A stretch of 64,000 nucleotides of DNA from Isochrysis galbana (taxonomy: Eukaryota > Haptophyta > Isochrysidales > Isochrysidaceae). A program made the translations under genes and the position numbers. Location of the stretch: assembly GCA_018136815.1 (NCBI GenBank), contig CM030934.1, positions 6,433,698 to 6,497,697 on the forward strand, read 5' to 3'. Positions 51,408-62,497 of the stretch are shown here, piece by piece (the first letter of the stretch is position 1; every line of letters begins with the position of its first letter). The notes beneath the pieces are model-generated. The model ran no database searches and was not told the DNA's origin. It saw only the letters and a program-made list of their open reading frames with translations.

Positions 51408-52425
51408 GGTAAATTTTCGACAAGACACTTGAGCTGCTGACACGATATTTTGACCATGAGCTGGCTTTCGATTTACAGCGGGTCGGTTTACGGTTAAATA
51501 ACCCATGTATAAACAAACTACAGAATATGTGACTAAAATAAACACCAAACTCAATGGTCTACTTATTTTGACAGGACGCGACCTATATATACAGTGCGAG
51601 CCGCCCGCCGGAGTGATGAGTCCTCGGGTGGCGTCTGTGTTGAGCGGCCGACTTTGTGCTTTGTACCCCGACGACACAGCGGTGCTGGGGTAGAAGTAAT
51701 CTCGAGTCTTAAAATAATATTCGTCGAGCGAATGGGGTCATGTGCTTCTGGTGGGCTCTCTAGATCAATGGTATCGACCTAGAACTCAAATATCAATAAA
51801 AACTGGAGGTGGTGAATCCCCAAGAGCTTTGAAAGTTTGGGGTACAATGTAGCATTTGGGGTACAAAACACGGCCCCTTTATCCGACTGAGTGGTAGGTA
51901 CTAGTGGCCCACAAGAGTGGGGGGAAGACGAGAATTGTGTGAACATGTTGGAAAACAGAGGAGAGAGGCATGCATGGGGTGCTCTCCGTATGAAGTTGAT
52001 GGTTGTGAATGAAGTGCCCTCTCATGTTGGGTGCACTGATGGTAGAGGTTTCCACCATGGGGAGGGCAGCTGAGCTGCCCTCCCACATGAGGTGCTCTTG
52101 AGGTGGGAGGGTTTCCCACTGTTGGAGGGGGTCTCAAAGACCCTCTGCATGTTACGCAGCAGAGACATGGTGGCAACCTGTTCGATGCCTGTGCTCGCCC
52201 CCCCGCCCCCGCGCGCTTGCGCGGGTGTGGTTTGGATGAGCTGGATGGGCTTTGAGAGGGCTTTCTGACGAGCCGCCTCGGGCGGCATGGGGCGTCCCAG
52301 GTGGGGCGTAGTGGCGAGGGTCGCCTGGGGCTCGGGAGCGGTCGCGGCACGCTCCATAGTTCAAACTATAACAACAGTTCTGATGAAGTCCGATGTTAAG
52401 TAGCGCCACGATATAATCCAACGGC
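51408..52425. other. Sparse region; weak minus ORF
   Basis: 51408-51900 is AT-richer and has no gene. A minus frame at 52022-52357 (MERAATAPEPQATLATTPHL, later MSLLRNMQRVFETPSNSGKP) is protein-like but matches nothing I know. It could be an exon or a retroelement fragment. Confidence 0.3.
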
Positions 52426-52745
52426 CAGCACCTGAGGAAGATCAGGGTCACATAAGGAGGCGGTTCCTTGCACCTGAGGCACTCACACGCGTGGCACAAC
52501 CTAAAAACGCTAGGGGCACGCAAGGAGGTAAGCCAGGTGAGGGGCAAAAAAAAAGCAGGCGGCAAGATGGGCGGCAAAAGAGGCGCGGGGTAAGAAAGGT
52601 GCGGGGCAGAAAGAACGTAGGATGTGGGCAGGAGAAAGATTCTCTAGCGAACGTGCACGACTCCGAAAACAAAAGGGTCGATCGAGACTCGTTAACGAAC
52701 GCAGACGAGTTCTCAAGCAAAAAGGTCGATCGCGGGTGCGACACG
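52426..52745 (-). repeat. Dispersed repeat D, copy 1 (inverted)
   Basis: The reverse complement matches 61522-61835: GGCTTACCTCCTTGCGTGCC, CCTAGCGTTTTTAG, AAGGAACCGCC(C/T)CCTT and TGTGACCCT blocks. Both contain short GCC/TAC-rich tandem units upstream and the peptide LAYLLACP in the same frame. Confidence 0.65.
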
Positions 52746-53317
52746 ACCTGGTGACCTGGCTAAGTTGTGCGCCCTAAGGTGCCAACCGTCATGATGTAAT
52801 TCTTGCGCATAAGACGTGGATACCTCTAATCTTGCTTGTGCTAGAGTAGATGCCAGCTTATGTTTTGCCCCATTCAAATCGTATGTCGCAATCTTAAGAT
52901 TGTCGTTATTCACTTATTTTTTCTATCACACATTTGAGCTTGCCAAGCTCACACATTAGATTGCGCTAATACGCAAATCATATTATTGGTTATTGGGTGG
53001 CTTTGCACAGCCGCTGTGTGAACATTAGTTAGGCCCCCAAACGCAACGAGAAAACGCCGCTCCCGTCACTTGGCAGCCAAAAACGTCTCTTGGCAGCGAG
53101 GAAAGCCATAAATCCGCCCGTCGGCCTCGGCAGCCAGACAACCGCCTCAGACGCCGCAGGCCTCGTCCTGGTCGACTATGTGCACCGCACTCGTAAAATC
53201 CCATCGTTGTTGAACAACATTTCCATCCCTGCCGAGACTTGGTTGGGGGAAACTATCGACGAGAGCAATCAAAGTAACGGGAGATGCAGGGTGCATAGCA
53301 GTTCACGGAGAATGTGC
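52746..53317. other. No gene confidently seen
   Basis: An AT-richer patch (52,760-53,020) with no features, then a short + frame at 53090-53440 (MAARKAINPPVGLGSQTTAS) without recognisable content. If the wall-protein gene continues after the GTGAGT donor at 53324, its last exon would lie here on the minus strand. Confidence 0.4.
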
Positions 53318-55596
53318 CTACTCACAGTTATAGTAGACTGTGTCCGATGCGGTACACTTGTAGGAGGTCCCTTGTTTGATGTACTGGCAGAGCTTGCACC
53401 CGGCCGAGCAGTCATATGCGTAGCCGACGACAGGCGTTGACTGAGGAGAAGCTGGGTCAAGGTAAGCAGCTTCACATTTCTCACGATCGGCCTGACTTTC
53501 GACGATTGAGGGCAAGATCCCCATGTTATAGCACCACTGGTCTCCAATGGGCCCGTTGCGAAGTGTGAGGCCATCAGTAAGACTACCAATGCACGGTGGA
53601 GAGGAGGGGCTGGGGGGTGCAGGTGATGGGGAAGAGATTGGTGGCGATGGTGCACTTGGCGGACTCCAAGTGAAGAAGTCGAGAAGCACCCGTATTGGGT
53701 AGTAGATGGCAGCCAGAATGACGGTCAACCATCCCAACCGCACGTACAAAGGAGGCGGCGAGGGGGGCGGCGGGGAGGGGGGCGGCGGCGACGGGAGCGG
53801 CGGCGAGGGGGGCGGCGGCGAGGGAGGCGGCGGCGACGGGGGCGGCGGCGAGGGGGGCGGCGGCGAGGGGGGCGGCGGCGAGGGGGGCGGCGGCGAGGGG
53901 GGCGGCGGCGTAGAGGGCGGCGGCGAGGGGGGCGGGGGGGAGGGGGCGGCGGCGAGGGAGGGGGCGGTGCGGGGGGCGGGGGGGAGGGGGGCGGCGGGGA
54001 GGGCGGCGGCGGGGAGGAGGGGGGTGGGGAGGGGGGCGGCGGCGAGGGCGGCGGAGGGGAGGGCGGCGGCGGCGAGGGAGGCGGCGGCGATGGTGGCGGG
54101 GGGGAGGGCGGCGGCGGCGAGGGGGGCGGCGGCGAGGGGGGCGGCGGCGAGGGGGGTGGCGGCGAGGGGGGCGGCGGGGAGGGGGGCGGCGGCGAGGGGG
54201 CGGCGGCGAGGGAGGTGGCGGGGTGGGGGGCGGCGGCGAGGGAGGCGGCGGCGAGGACGGCGGCGGCGAGGACGGCGGCGGCGAGGGGGTGGCGGCGAGG
54301 GGGGCGGCGGCGAGGGGGGCGGCGGAGAGGGAGGTGGCGGGGAGGGGGGCGGGGGAGAGGGTGGCGGCGGCGAGGGGGGCGGCGGCGAGGGGGGCGGCGG
54401 GGAGGGGGGCGGCGGCGAGGGGGGCGGCGGCGAGGGGGCGGCGGCGAGGGCGGCGGCGGCGAGGGGGGTGGCGGGGAGGGGGGCGGCGGGGAGGAAGGCG
54501 GCGGGGAGGGCGGCGGCGGCGAGGGGGGCGGCGGCGAGGGGGGCGGCGGCGAGGGCGGCGGCGGCGAGGGGGGCGGCGGCGAGGGGGGAGGCGGCGACGG
54601 GGGTGGCGGCGAGGGGGGCGGCGGGGAGGAGGGCGGCGGCGAGGGAGGTGGCGGGGAGGGGGGCGGCGGGGAGGGAGGTGGCGGCGAGGGGGGCGGTGGG
54701 GAGGGGGGCGGCGGGGAGGGCGGCGGCGGGGAGGGGGGCGGCGGGGAGGGCGGCGGCGGCGAGGAGGGGGCGGGGAGGGCGGCGGCGGCGAGGGCGGCGG
54801 AGGGGAGGGGGGCGGCGGCGAGGGGGGTGGCGGCGAGGGGGGCGGGGGGCGGGCGGCGGCGGCGAGGGGGGCGGCGGCGAGGGGGGTGGCGGCGAGGGGG
54901 GTGGCGGGGAGGGGGGCGGCGGCGACGGAGGTGGCGGGGAGGGAGGTGGTGGGGAGGGCGGCGGCGGGGAGGTGGGTGGCGGGGAGGGGGGCGGCGGCGA
55001 GGGCGGTGGCGGGGAGGGCGGCGGCGGCGAGGCGGGCGGCGGCGAGGGGGGCGGCGGCGAGGGCGGTGGCGGGGAGGTGGGTGGCGGGGAGGGGGGCGGC
55101 GGCGAGGGCGGTGGCGGGGAGGGCGGCGGCGGCGAGGCGGGCGGCGGGGAGGGGGGCGGCGGCGAAGGGGGCGGCGGCGAGGGCGGCGGGGGGAGGGCGA
55201 CGGGGAGGGAATGACAGCACAGTAACAGAGGCGATAATATTCCGATACAAGTTGTCCACACTGGGAAGACGCCGACAAAGTCAGGTAATGGCATGCGGAG
55301 CCGGTGATGCGTGGTGCTGAACTAGAGCTGAACTGCGCGTAAGAACCGCAAGCATAACTCGTGCCAGAGTTCGAATTCGCCTCGCTCACGATTGAAGAGG
55401 AAAACGCTGCCTCGCTATTGATCTGTTTCATCTGGTACTCGGAAGTGCCTGGCGTGGTGGCGCCCGTCGAGCACACGCGGTTTGCGTTCGCGCAAGTATT
55501 GGTGCAAGTAACACCCTTCGCGGCCCAGTACCAGTCGGCACGCGTGTGGGCGACAAGGAGGAGCAGGAGCGAGGCGACTCGACTCGGGGCGGTCAT
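53318..55596 (-). CDS. (SPPPP)n hydroxyproline-rich, wall-type glycoprotein, frame disrupted
   Basis: The start is at 55596: MTAPSRVASLLLLLVAHTRA is a signal peptide. A Cys-rich extracellular domain follows (CTNTCANANRVC ... CGQLVSEYYRLCYC). Then comes about 1.45 kb of Ser-Pro4 repeats, a hydrophobic segment (LGWLTVILAAIYYPIRVLL), a second short Pro/Ser stretch and a C-terminal Cys-rich domain (CIGSLTD ... CSAGCKLCQYIKQG). The SPPPP pattern moves between the three frames several times, each move explained by a one-nucleotide change in a C-run. These are sequencing errors or real frameshifts. It resembles pherophorin/extensin-type proteins by layout only. The nominal stop (GAG TAG) overlaps a strong donor GTGAGT, so a further exon is possible. 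Confidence 0.6.
53747..55205. repeat. GGCGGCGAGGGGG-type minisatellite coding (SPPPP)n
   Basis: About 100 imperfect 15-nt units of the form GGCGGCGGCGAGGGG on the plus strand. Variants A, T and S in the peptide occur in blocks. Long Gly/Ala-rich frames on the plus strand are antisense artefacts of the same repeat. Confidence 0.95.
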
Positions 55597-55639
55597 GGCG
55601 AGGTGGCGGAGGGCGAAGAACGGCAGCGGAGGGAGAGGG

Positions 55640-55810
55640 GGGGGGGGGGGGGGGCGATCTGCGGCGGCCCTTTTGGCGCGAGGGACACGTTCCATCGAAG
55701 AGGGCGCGTGGACAGACCTGCAACCTTCCAACGGGGGCGGGCGCGCGCGCGGAAGGGGGAAGGGGGGGGGGGGGGGAAGGGGGGGGGGGGGAGGAAGGGG
55801 GGGGGGGTCC
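55640..55810 (-). promoter_or_regulatory. C-rich tracts upstream of wall-protein gene
   Basis: Plus-strand poly-G runs (for example 55640-55655 and 55770-55808) form long C tracts on the coding strand just upstream of the start at 55596, as at other genes in the window. Confidence 0.35.
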
Positions 55811-56383
55811 ACACGAGCTCCCCACTGCTGCAGCCCGCCGCCATCTCCCCCCTTTCCCCCTCCGCCCTCTCTCTCTTCAGCTCGACGAGAGAGAGAGGGG
55901 GCGCGCGCCGAGTGTCCCTTCCCCCCCTCTTGGCGCACTCTCGGAGACGTGGAAGTCGTAAAGAGTTGAGGACTCATCCTAAACCACACACACCACGCCC
56001 TCGGGAGTGCCACCCCCCCCCCCCCGCTCGAGACAGACCTCTCCCCGACCGCCTGGGACCGCCCGCCGCCCGCCCCAGTCGGAGGGCGGGGAGGGGGGGA
56101 GTCAATCCGACGCAAAAAAACAAAACTCCTCTCGCCCGCGGGGAAGGGGGGGGGATCGATCGCGACTGTCCCCCCGCGCGGGCGGGTGGCGAGACGGAAG
56201 AAGATCAGCGAACACTCGTGTTTACGCTAGTGAACGCCTATACCGGAGGGGGGGAAGAGAAGCGGAGAAAAGCCGCTGGCGCCGGCAGTCGCACAGCGTC
56301 GCTCCCCCCCCTCGTCGAGCGGAGGGCCGAGTCACCCCCCCTCTCTCTCCCTCTCTCTCCCCTCTCTCTCCCAGCGGACGCGA

Positions 56384-56562
56384 TGTCGCGAGGCAGTGCC
56401 ATGCAGAGCTCCGCCAGCGCGGCAGCGCAGCAGCGAGCCCGCCGTGCTCCCATCGAGGAGCACCCGGAGCAGCCAGATCAGCCCCTACTGGCACAGCCCA
56501 CAGGGGGGACTCAGACGCAAAAAAAAATCTTCTTAAAAATCCTCGCTACGTGTGCGGCATGA
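56384..56562 (+). CDS. Small hypothetical ORF behind a pyrimidine tract
   Basis: 59 codons starting MSRGSAMQSSASAAAQQRAR and ending KIFLKILATCAA. It is included because a 37-nt CTCTCTCCC tract (56336-56372) lies 11 nt before the ATG, as at supported genes. After about residue 47 it reads a sequence resembling repeat A (CTTCTTAAAAATCC), so the true protein may end or splice earlier. The function is unknown. Confidence 0.3.
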
Positions 56563-56791
56563 GGCAGTGTGCTTGCTGCTTGCGTACCTCCCTACTACCC
56601 ACCTTTTAAAAAAAAATTCTTGAAGGTAGGGACAGGCCAGAGTTTCGTTTGAGACTTGCCCAAATTTCGTTCGATATTTCGTCCATATTTCGCGTTTCCC
56701 CCCCCAAATTTCGACAATATTTCGCTTGCGCTCAGCTATAATATTAGTGAGTACTAGTATAAAGTACCAACTAAGTTTATACTTGGTCGCG

Positions 56792-56908
56792 ATGGAGCGC
56801 GCCGGCGCGACTCCCCTCTCTTTCGGGCCCCCCGCCGAGGGCGGCCCCCCTGCCCACATGGACCTGTCGCTCGGCAAGCGACCGCGTCCGCCCTCGGAGG
56901 CCGAACAG
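56792..56908 (+). CDS. Possible first exon of an unidentified gene
   Basis: 39 codons (MERAGATPLSFGPPAEGGPP ... PRPPSEAEQ) ending exactly at a GTGCGC donor in phase 0. The donor type matches verified introns here. No downstream exon could be assigned. It may be a decayed gene fragment. Confidence 0.3.
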
Positions 56909-57330
56909 GTGCGCGCGATCCACAGACTGACTTCTTTCTCGACTTCGGCGTTGACGCGTGAGTGCCTGCTTCAGATCCATCAACACTCGCCACAATCTAC
57001 TCGCTATACTCAGTAGGCTATCCAATCTATCCTTTTCCATCAAACCTCTGCTAATTATAACCTTAGAAAAACTGTAGCTGTACTGCAGTAGGTATACGGA
57101 CCCGGCCAAAATAGCTTTGGCGTCTTTGGGCTAGACGCTCGAGCGCTCGACCGCACCTCGCCAAGTCCGATCGGAGGCTTCAACCCTTATCAGTGATAAG
57201 CCCCGAATCTCATACTGAGGGCTCGACCAAAATTGGTCCACCCCCTAGCCCAGTCGGTCGGCTCGGGCCAAGTCCGCTCGACCATCCGCTCGCTCGCCCC
57301 CTTCGGTATCTTCACACTAGGAGTATGAAT

Positions 57331-58295
57331 TCAAGATCCCAGTGTCGCAAAAATCTGGATCCGTACTGCTACGCGACTACTCTTAAAAAGATATGTACCG
57401 GAGGGGGCCCGACACTCAGATACCGCGCGGGGGGCCCTGGCCCCCCGGCCCATTATAACTTTATAACATCTCGGCCTATATACAGTGCGTGTGTCTTCAT
57501 CCACACTCACGGCCTCAGAGCTCGACGGGAGCAAATGGTTATAGGGGGAGAGCGAGACTGTTGTGGAGGAGTCGACGAAGTGATCGATTGCCTCAAAGTA
57601 TGGGAGGTCGTCGAGCATTTGCCCACGGAACTCATAGACCAGCAGAATCTCGGCCGAATCTCGTGCAAGAGACTTCTGTGTCTCAGCGAGTGCTTCCAGG
57701 ATAGACGGATCTTGCTTGTACACCACCTCGCAACATACCACCAAATCATAAGGGCCTCCCTTAGTGCCTGGTGAAATGAGGAGGGAGTCGGCCAGTGCCG
57801 CTCGAGCAGAAGATGCGCAGGTCGCTTCGCTCAACGAGTCCTTCCAGAATGAGCTAGACAGTGCATCTCACCTGTGTTTAACAGTCTTTGGATATGTGCT
57901 TCCTCGCCCCAAGTGCAAGGCAGCACGTCGATGCGTGAGTTGAGCTCTGGGTTGCGCGTGGCAGAGGTCTTGATGAGGGGCAGAGCTTCTGGGAGGTCGG
58001 TGATCGCAACGAACTGTGCACCTAGAGCTGCGCACACCATGCCGACAAAGCCCGTCCCTGCACCCAGCTCAACGACTCGTTTGCCGCGCACCACCTCCGG
58101 GTGGTCGCAGAGGAAGTGCGCGAAGAGCAGTGCAGTCGGCCAGAGTCGGCGGCATGTGCCGTCGGCAGTGGCCATGAAGTCATCCTCGGCCACCTGCTGC
58201 TCGACGACGATGGGCCCGTGCTCCAGCGCCTCATGCTCGAACGTGACGACGCGCTCCGGGAAGTGCGCGTCGAGATGGTGCCGGGCAGACGACAT
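57331..58295 (-). CDS. METTL21-like protein methyltransferase
   Basis: Two exons. Exon 1 (58295 to about 57879) has the upstream motif PTALLFAHFLCDHPEVVRGK, motif I VVELGAGTGFVGMVCAALGA, ITDLPEALPLI and the GTGAGATG donor after LLNT. Exon 2 resumes after a short intron of about 47 nt. It carries YDLVVCCEVVYKQDPSIL, the family's D/E-x-x-Y region, then LLVYEFRGQ and the final strands RPRCYKVIMG. Class I SAM-dependent, lysine-directed methylation is expected from the family; the target is unknown. The acceptor was chosen by frame; ending at TGA 57331 may include a non-native tail after KVIMG. It is distinct from the WW-bearing paralogue at 1-2.2 kb. Confidence 0.75.
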
Positions 58296-58785
58296 GTTCC
58301 CTCTCTGATGATGCGATGCGGGAGAGGGGGTTGTGGGTGTGGGGTGGGGGGTGGGGGCGGGGGACCAGTTCCAGTTCCTGGACGTGCCCCGAAACCAAAC
58401 CTTCTCGTGGCGTCCCCAAGAGAGAGAATGGGAGAGAGAGAGGAAATGATCCCCTCAGCAGCTCGGAGATGCCCTTTTCCCGTCGATCAAACACCACACT
58501 ACACAGAGAGCTCTCTCTCACGATTCACGTGAAGGAAGAGATGGGCCAGAACGTGTAGTAGTACAGTACAGTGGAGTAGTACGCAGTGGAGTATACCCCA
58601 ATGTCCTTGTAGTATCCGTAGACTCGGCCGCGGTGGAGTACTACTACTTTACAACAAAACTATCCTCTTATGGTCTGCCGCCGACTGACTGAATGATCAC
58701 ACTTGCTGCCCGGCGGAGGGGCCGGGGGGGGGGGGGGGGGGGGGGAAGGCGCGGCGTGGCCTCGGCCCGGGGGCGCTCTCTCTCA

Positions 58786-58845
58786 CATATCTCAGTTGTC
58801 TCTTCCCTGTCTCTTCTCTCTCTCTCTCCCTCTCCTATGTGCCCA
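58786..58845 (+). promoter_or_regulatory. Pyrimidine tract upstream of helicase
   Basis: TCTCTTCCCTGTCTCTTCTC then (CT)n, about 120 nt before the ATG at 58961. It is preceded by a poly-G run (58728-58745). Confidence 0.35.
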
Positions 58846-58960
58846 CGCTCTCGAGCCCACCTCCCGCGCCCTCTCTTGCCTCCGCTGCGCCACTGGGCTT
58901 CGGACTGTAGTGCGACTCGGCTAGCTGGAGGCCACCTCCCCCTCCGCGCTTACGCGGGTG

Positions 58961-60985
58961 ATGCGGACTGTCCCAGCGGGCTTCGCCCGCACCACTCTGC
59001 TCGGAGTGCTCCGGCCCACGCGATCTGCCCTCTTTGAGGGGCTTTCTCGCCGATTGAGCAGCGAGGTTCACTCACAGCCCGGCTCTCCACCTGGCCCTCT
59101 GGCGGTCGAGGCCGAGCTGCGCCGCTTCGGCATGCAGCGTGTGCGGCCATGGTTGGCGCACGCGCTTGCGTCATCAGACTTTGAGAGGCCGAGCCCGATA
59201 CAGGCCGCCGTGATGCCAGCCGTCGCGAAGCACAGAGACGTCGTGATCCACGCAGCTACTGGCTCCGGGAAGACTCTCGCGTACCTAGTCCCGCTCCTCT
59301 CGCGCCTCGAGCCTGGCCGTCCCCTTCAGATGCTGGTCCTCGTGCCATCACGCGAGCTCGCGCTGCAGGTTGCCACGCAGATAGATCAGCTGATCCACTC
59401 GCCAAGTGGTGGCGATGTAGCGCGCAGCTCCGGCCTCAATGTACTCTTGCTTGTTGGTGGTCTAGGTGGGAGTAGTGGTCTCGGCAGCGGCCTCTCCTCG
59501 GCAAGCCAGAGCCAGGGGAGTAGCTCGCCGCGGCCAGCTGATCCGGTAGCTCTGCGACTGCACGGCGAACTATTGCGTGCCATTACCCGATGCCGAGCAG
59601 ATGTAGTCGTGGCGACGCCTTCCGCATTGCTGAAGGCCCTGCGTCTCGACGAGGAGAGATCCTGGCAACAGGCGTTGCCCTCCCGTATGCAGCGCTCCCA
59701 CTTCAATGGTCGGGGTGGGAAGCTGCTCTTGCAGCTGGCGAAATCATTAGACGTGGTTGTGCTCGATGAAGTGGACGCGCTGATGCCCAAGCCCATCATC
59801 GAGGGGGCGCAGTTCTACGCCAAGGCCGATTGGAAATTCGCCACGCGAGAGCAACGGAAGCGTGCGCGGCACAAGGGCGGCGATGCCTGGAGCCTTCTGC
59901 GCATGCTTTCGAAGGGAATGGCTGCAATTCGCCGAAAAAGCAGAGGCGTAAACGACCGCAAGCTTGGTCGTGACCGTGCCGGCAGGCAGGTGCTTGATGT
60001 GCAACGAGCGTACAAGGAGATGAGAGAAGACCGGGCATGCTTTCAGTTGGTCGCAGCGTCCGCGACTGTCAGCCGCGCAATGGTTGGCCACTTGATGCGC
60101 GTTTTGCCGCTACCCGAGCGGCCGGAGGTCCTCACCGCCAAGCACACCGAAGCCAGCGCTCTTGCATCCGAGTCGCAGGTTTCCACGTCACGGCGCGGGC
60201 CTGGGGGAGTTAGCGTGCCACGCGCCATCCGCCATTTGAAGGCGGAGGTTGTTGACGACGAGAGCAAGGCAGCAGCGACCTCACGCGTGCTGCACGCACT
60301 CTCACCCCGCACGGCACTGGTGGTGATGCCTGATGCCGCACCGATCCGCGACTTTGTTAGCAGACTGCGACACCACGGAGTCCCACATGCAATGATGCTA
60401 CATGAAGCGCTCGGCTTTCCTGCTCGCGGTGGCGGCACCGGTAAGGCCACGGACGCCCAGTCCCTTACTCTGGCGACCCCACCCCTGCTCCGTCGATGGA
60501 AGACTACGCGGTTTGCTGACCGGCAGGCTGCATTAGCTGCTTTGAACCCGGCGAGGAGCAACGAATTGGGTAATCATGAGGGTACAGATGTTGCTAGCCT
60601 CCGATCGACGGAACCGCCAGTGGTGTTGGTTACGACGGAGGCTTCGTGCCGTGGTCTCGACTTGCCTGGGCTCGACTGTGTTCTTCTTCTCTACTGCCCC
60701 CTCACATCAGACACTTACACCCATCTCGCTGGGCGCACAGGCCGTGGGCGGGCAGAAGCGCAGTCGGGGACGGTGGTGTCGTTGCTGACTTCGGGTGAGA
60801 TGGACTTCCTCGGCCTTTTCACACGCCAACTTCGTATCTCAATAAAGTCTCTGAAAACCAAAGAGACTCGCAGCTGGCCCTTTGCGGTTGCAGCTGGCAC
60901 TCTCGATTCAACCCAGCTTCCTTTGGCTAGCGTGAGCAACGAAGGCGAGACCCATAAAGATAGAGCTGCAGCTTTGCAGCCCTGA
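58961..60985 (+). CDS. DEVD-box RNA helicase, probably organelle-targeted
   Basis: A single exon of 674 aa (ATG at 58961), ending TGA. The N-terminus [20 protein letters not shown], with later RRLSSEV, is basic, Ser-rich and lacks acids, like a mitochondrial or plastid presequence. Helicase motifs: [13 protein letters not shown] (Q motif), ATGSGKT (99-105), PSRELA, TPSALL, DEVD (269-272) in place of [23 protein letters not shown] and [10 protein letters not shown]. RecA domain 1 carries a Gly/Ser-rich insertion ([20 protein letters not shown]) and a basic insert after DEVD. It unwinds RNA with ATP; ribosome assembly or splicing in the organelle is inferred. A pyrimidine tract lies upstream. 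Confidence 0.88.
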   Translation: MRTVPAGFARTTLLGVLRPTRSALFEGLSRRLSSEVHSQPGSPPGPLAVEAELRRFGMQRVRPWLAHALASSDFERPSPIQAAVMPAVAKHRDVVIHAATGSGKTLAYLVPLLSRLEPGRPLQMLVLVPSRELALQVATQIDQLIHSPSGGDVARSSGLNVLLLVGGLGGSSGLGSGLSSASQSQGSSSPRPADPVALRLHGELLRAITRCRADVVVATPSALLKALRLDEERSWQQALPSRMQRSHFNGRGGKLLLQLAKSLDVVVLDEVDALMPKPIIEGAQFYAKADWKFATREQRKRARHKGGDAWSLLRMLSKGMAAIRRKSRGVNDRKLGRDRAGRQVLDVQRAYKEMREDRACFQLVAASATVSRAMVGHLMRVLPLPERPEVLTAKHTEASALASESQVSTSRRGPGGVSVPRAIRHLKAEVVDDESKAAATSRVLHALSPRTALVVMPDAAPIRDFVSRLRHHGVPHAMMLHEALGFPARGGGTGKATDAQSLTLATPPLLRRWKTTRFADRQAALAALNPARSNELGNHEGTDVASLRSTEPPVVLVTTEASCRGLDLPGLDCVLLLYCPLTSDTYTHLAGRTGRGRAEAQSGTVVSLLTSGEMDFLGLFTRQLRISIKSLKTKETRSWPFAVAAGTLDSTQLPLASVSNEGETHKDRAAALQP

Positions 60986-62497
60986 AAACATCATGTTTCC
61001 TCTAGCGAATCTGAACATGATGGCGAGTGACGCCGAGCCCAATTGCAACTTGGTGGTGGGCGCTGCGGTTGCAGCCGTATACCTCATCCCTGAAATTTGC
61101 GCCTCGCCCCCCCCCGTGCTATGTTTCGTATTCATCTGCTTGCGTTGCTGATACTCATGACCAGAGGCCCTTCGTGATTCGTGCACTTTCACGGCACATG
61201 GTACATAGACACACATGGCTGTTGGCTCGGCGGCCTGCCATTTGCTGGGATTATTTGTCTATCGCGCAATCACTTGCGCTTCATCTAGTCTTTTGACCCA
61301 CCGGCACGTATCAGTTTCAAGCTTAGAGCGTCAATGAGCGATATGTGTCAACGCTAATGCATTAGAGCTATTGGTGCCATGGTCCATGGTGTCAGAGCAG
61401 GGGCAAGGGCGCCTGAGGTCTCGCCAGCTTTAGTTGGAGACCAGCTGCAAGGGGGCTGAAAATAAAACTGAAGATTCTGGGCTAACACCTATCGTTGGCA
61501 CAGCATCTACCGCCGTCTGTCGCAGTATCCGAGATCGACCTTTTTGTTTTAGTAAAACGTTTTAGGAATCGTCTACGTTGTACGCCCCCTCCTTTTAGGC
61601 TAGGCACCGTTGGAGAATCTCGCTCCCGCCTACATCCTACATCCTACATTCTACCCCTGCGCCTTCTTCGCCCTCGCCTCCTTTCTCCTTTGTCGCCTAC
61701 CTTGTACCTTGTCGCCTGCGTTGCCCCTCGCCTGGCTTACCTCCTTGCGTGCCCCTAGCGTTTTTAGTTTTTAGGTTACGTCGCGCGTTTAGGTATCGCC
61801 GGTCCAAGGAACCGCCCCCTTGTGTGACCCTAATCTCCCATCAGGTGATGTTTGACTTGGTCAATTTTCACCCGTAGAAGTTAAAATAGCTGTTTGACCG
61901 CCCTAGCCCTAGAATCACCCAGGCGAGGTGGGAAATAGTGGTTAAAAAGAGTGAGCGACCGAGCTACCCCTTCGGCCAATACCCCCTCTCCTCGCCCCCA
62001 CCCCCCTCCCTCCCCGTTAGAACTTATAGCGTCGTATGACATCTTGTTAGCTAGCATTCCTAGCCACATACACCGGACGAGCCATGCGCCAACCGCCCAC
62101 ACCCCCATCGCGGGGGAGGGGCTCCGTTGCCGTCGACGGGCTACGGTCCCACAGCACTAAGGTTATACTAACACAACAATAAACCTCTGATGCTCCCCCT
62201 TTTCCCTCAAGCCACCCACCCCTCGGCCCTCGGTAGGGGTATGGAGCATAAAGACATAAAGAGGACCCCTCCATACTCTCCCTAGGGGCCCCTCGGAACG
62301 GGGCAGGGGGTGGGGGGGGGGGATAGCGCGGCCCCCAGGAGTAAAGAGGAGATCCAGAGTAGACTTACATCGAGTCAGCTGGCAGCGCGCGCCTCTCGTG
62401 TGGACGGGCCTGGTCGAGGGGCCGAGGCGGTCGAGAGGAGGAAGGGGGGAGGGGGAGGGGGCGAGGAGAATATTCGCCGCGCTCTCTCGCAGTGCTC
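60986..62497. other. Intergenic, repeat-bearing
   Basis: Contains AAGATTCTGGGCTAACACCT (61471-61490, shared with 22513) and repeat D copy 2. The TGTTTGACCGCCC end-motif of repeat F occurs near 61890, and CGGTCCCACAGCACTAAGG (about 62146) is shared with 20406. A 10-bp inverted repeat (GTATGGAG...CTCCATAC) lies at 62239-62277. No gene is supported. Confidence 0.5.
61522..61835 (+). repeat. Dispersed repeat D, copy 2
   Basis: Matches the reverse complement of 52426-52745. It contains tandem CCTACAT(C) and CGCCTACCTTGTACC-type units, then GGCTTACCTCCTTGCGTGCC and CCTAGCGTTTTTAG. Confidence 0.65.

Noticed and set aside
53747-55205. CRISPR-like regular repeats
   Set aside because: The units are contiguous 15-nt coding minisatellites without unique spacers, in a eukaryotic context.
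53706-55320. Long Gly/Ala/Arg-rich frames on the plus strand
   Set aside because: They are antisense readings of the (SPPPP)n minisatellite; the signal peptide and Cys-rich domains on the minus strand fix the coding direction.
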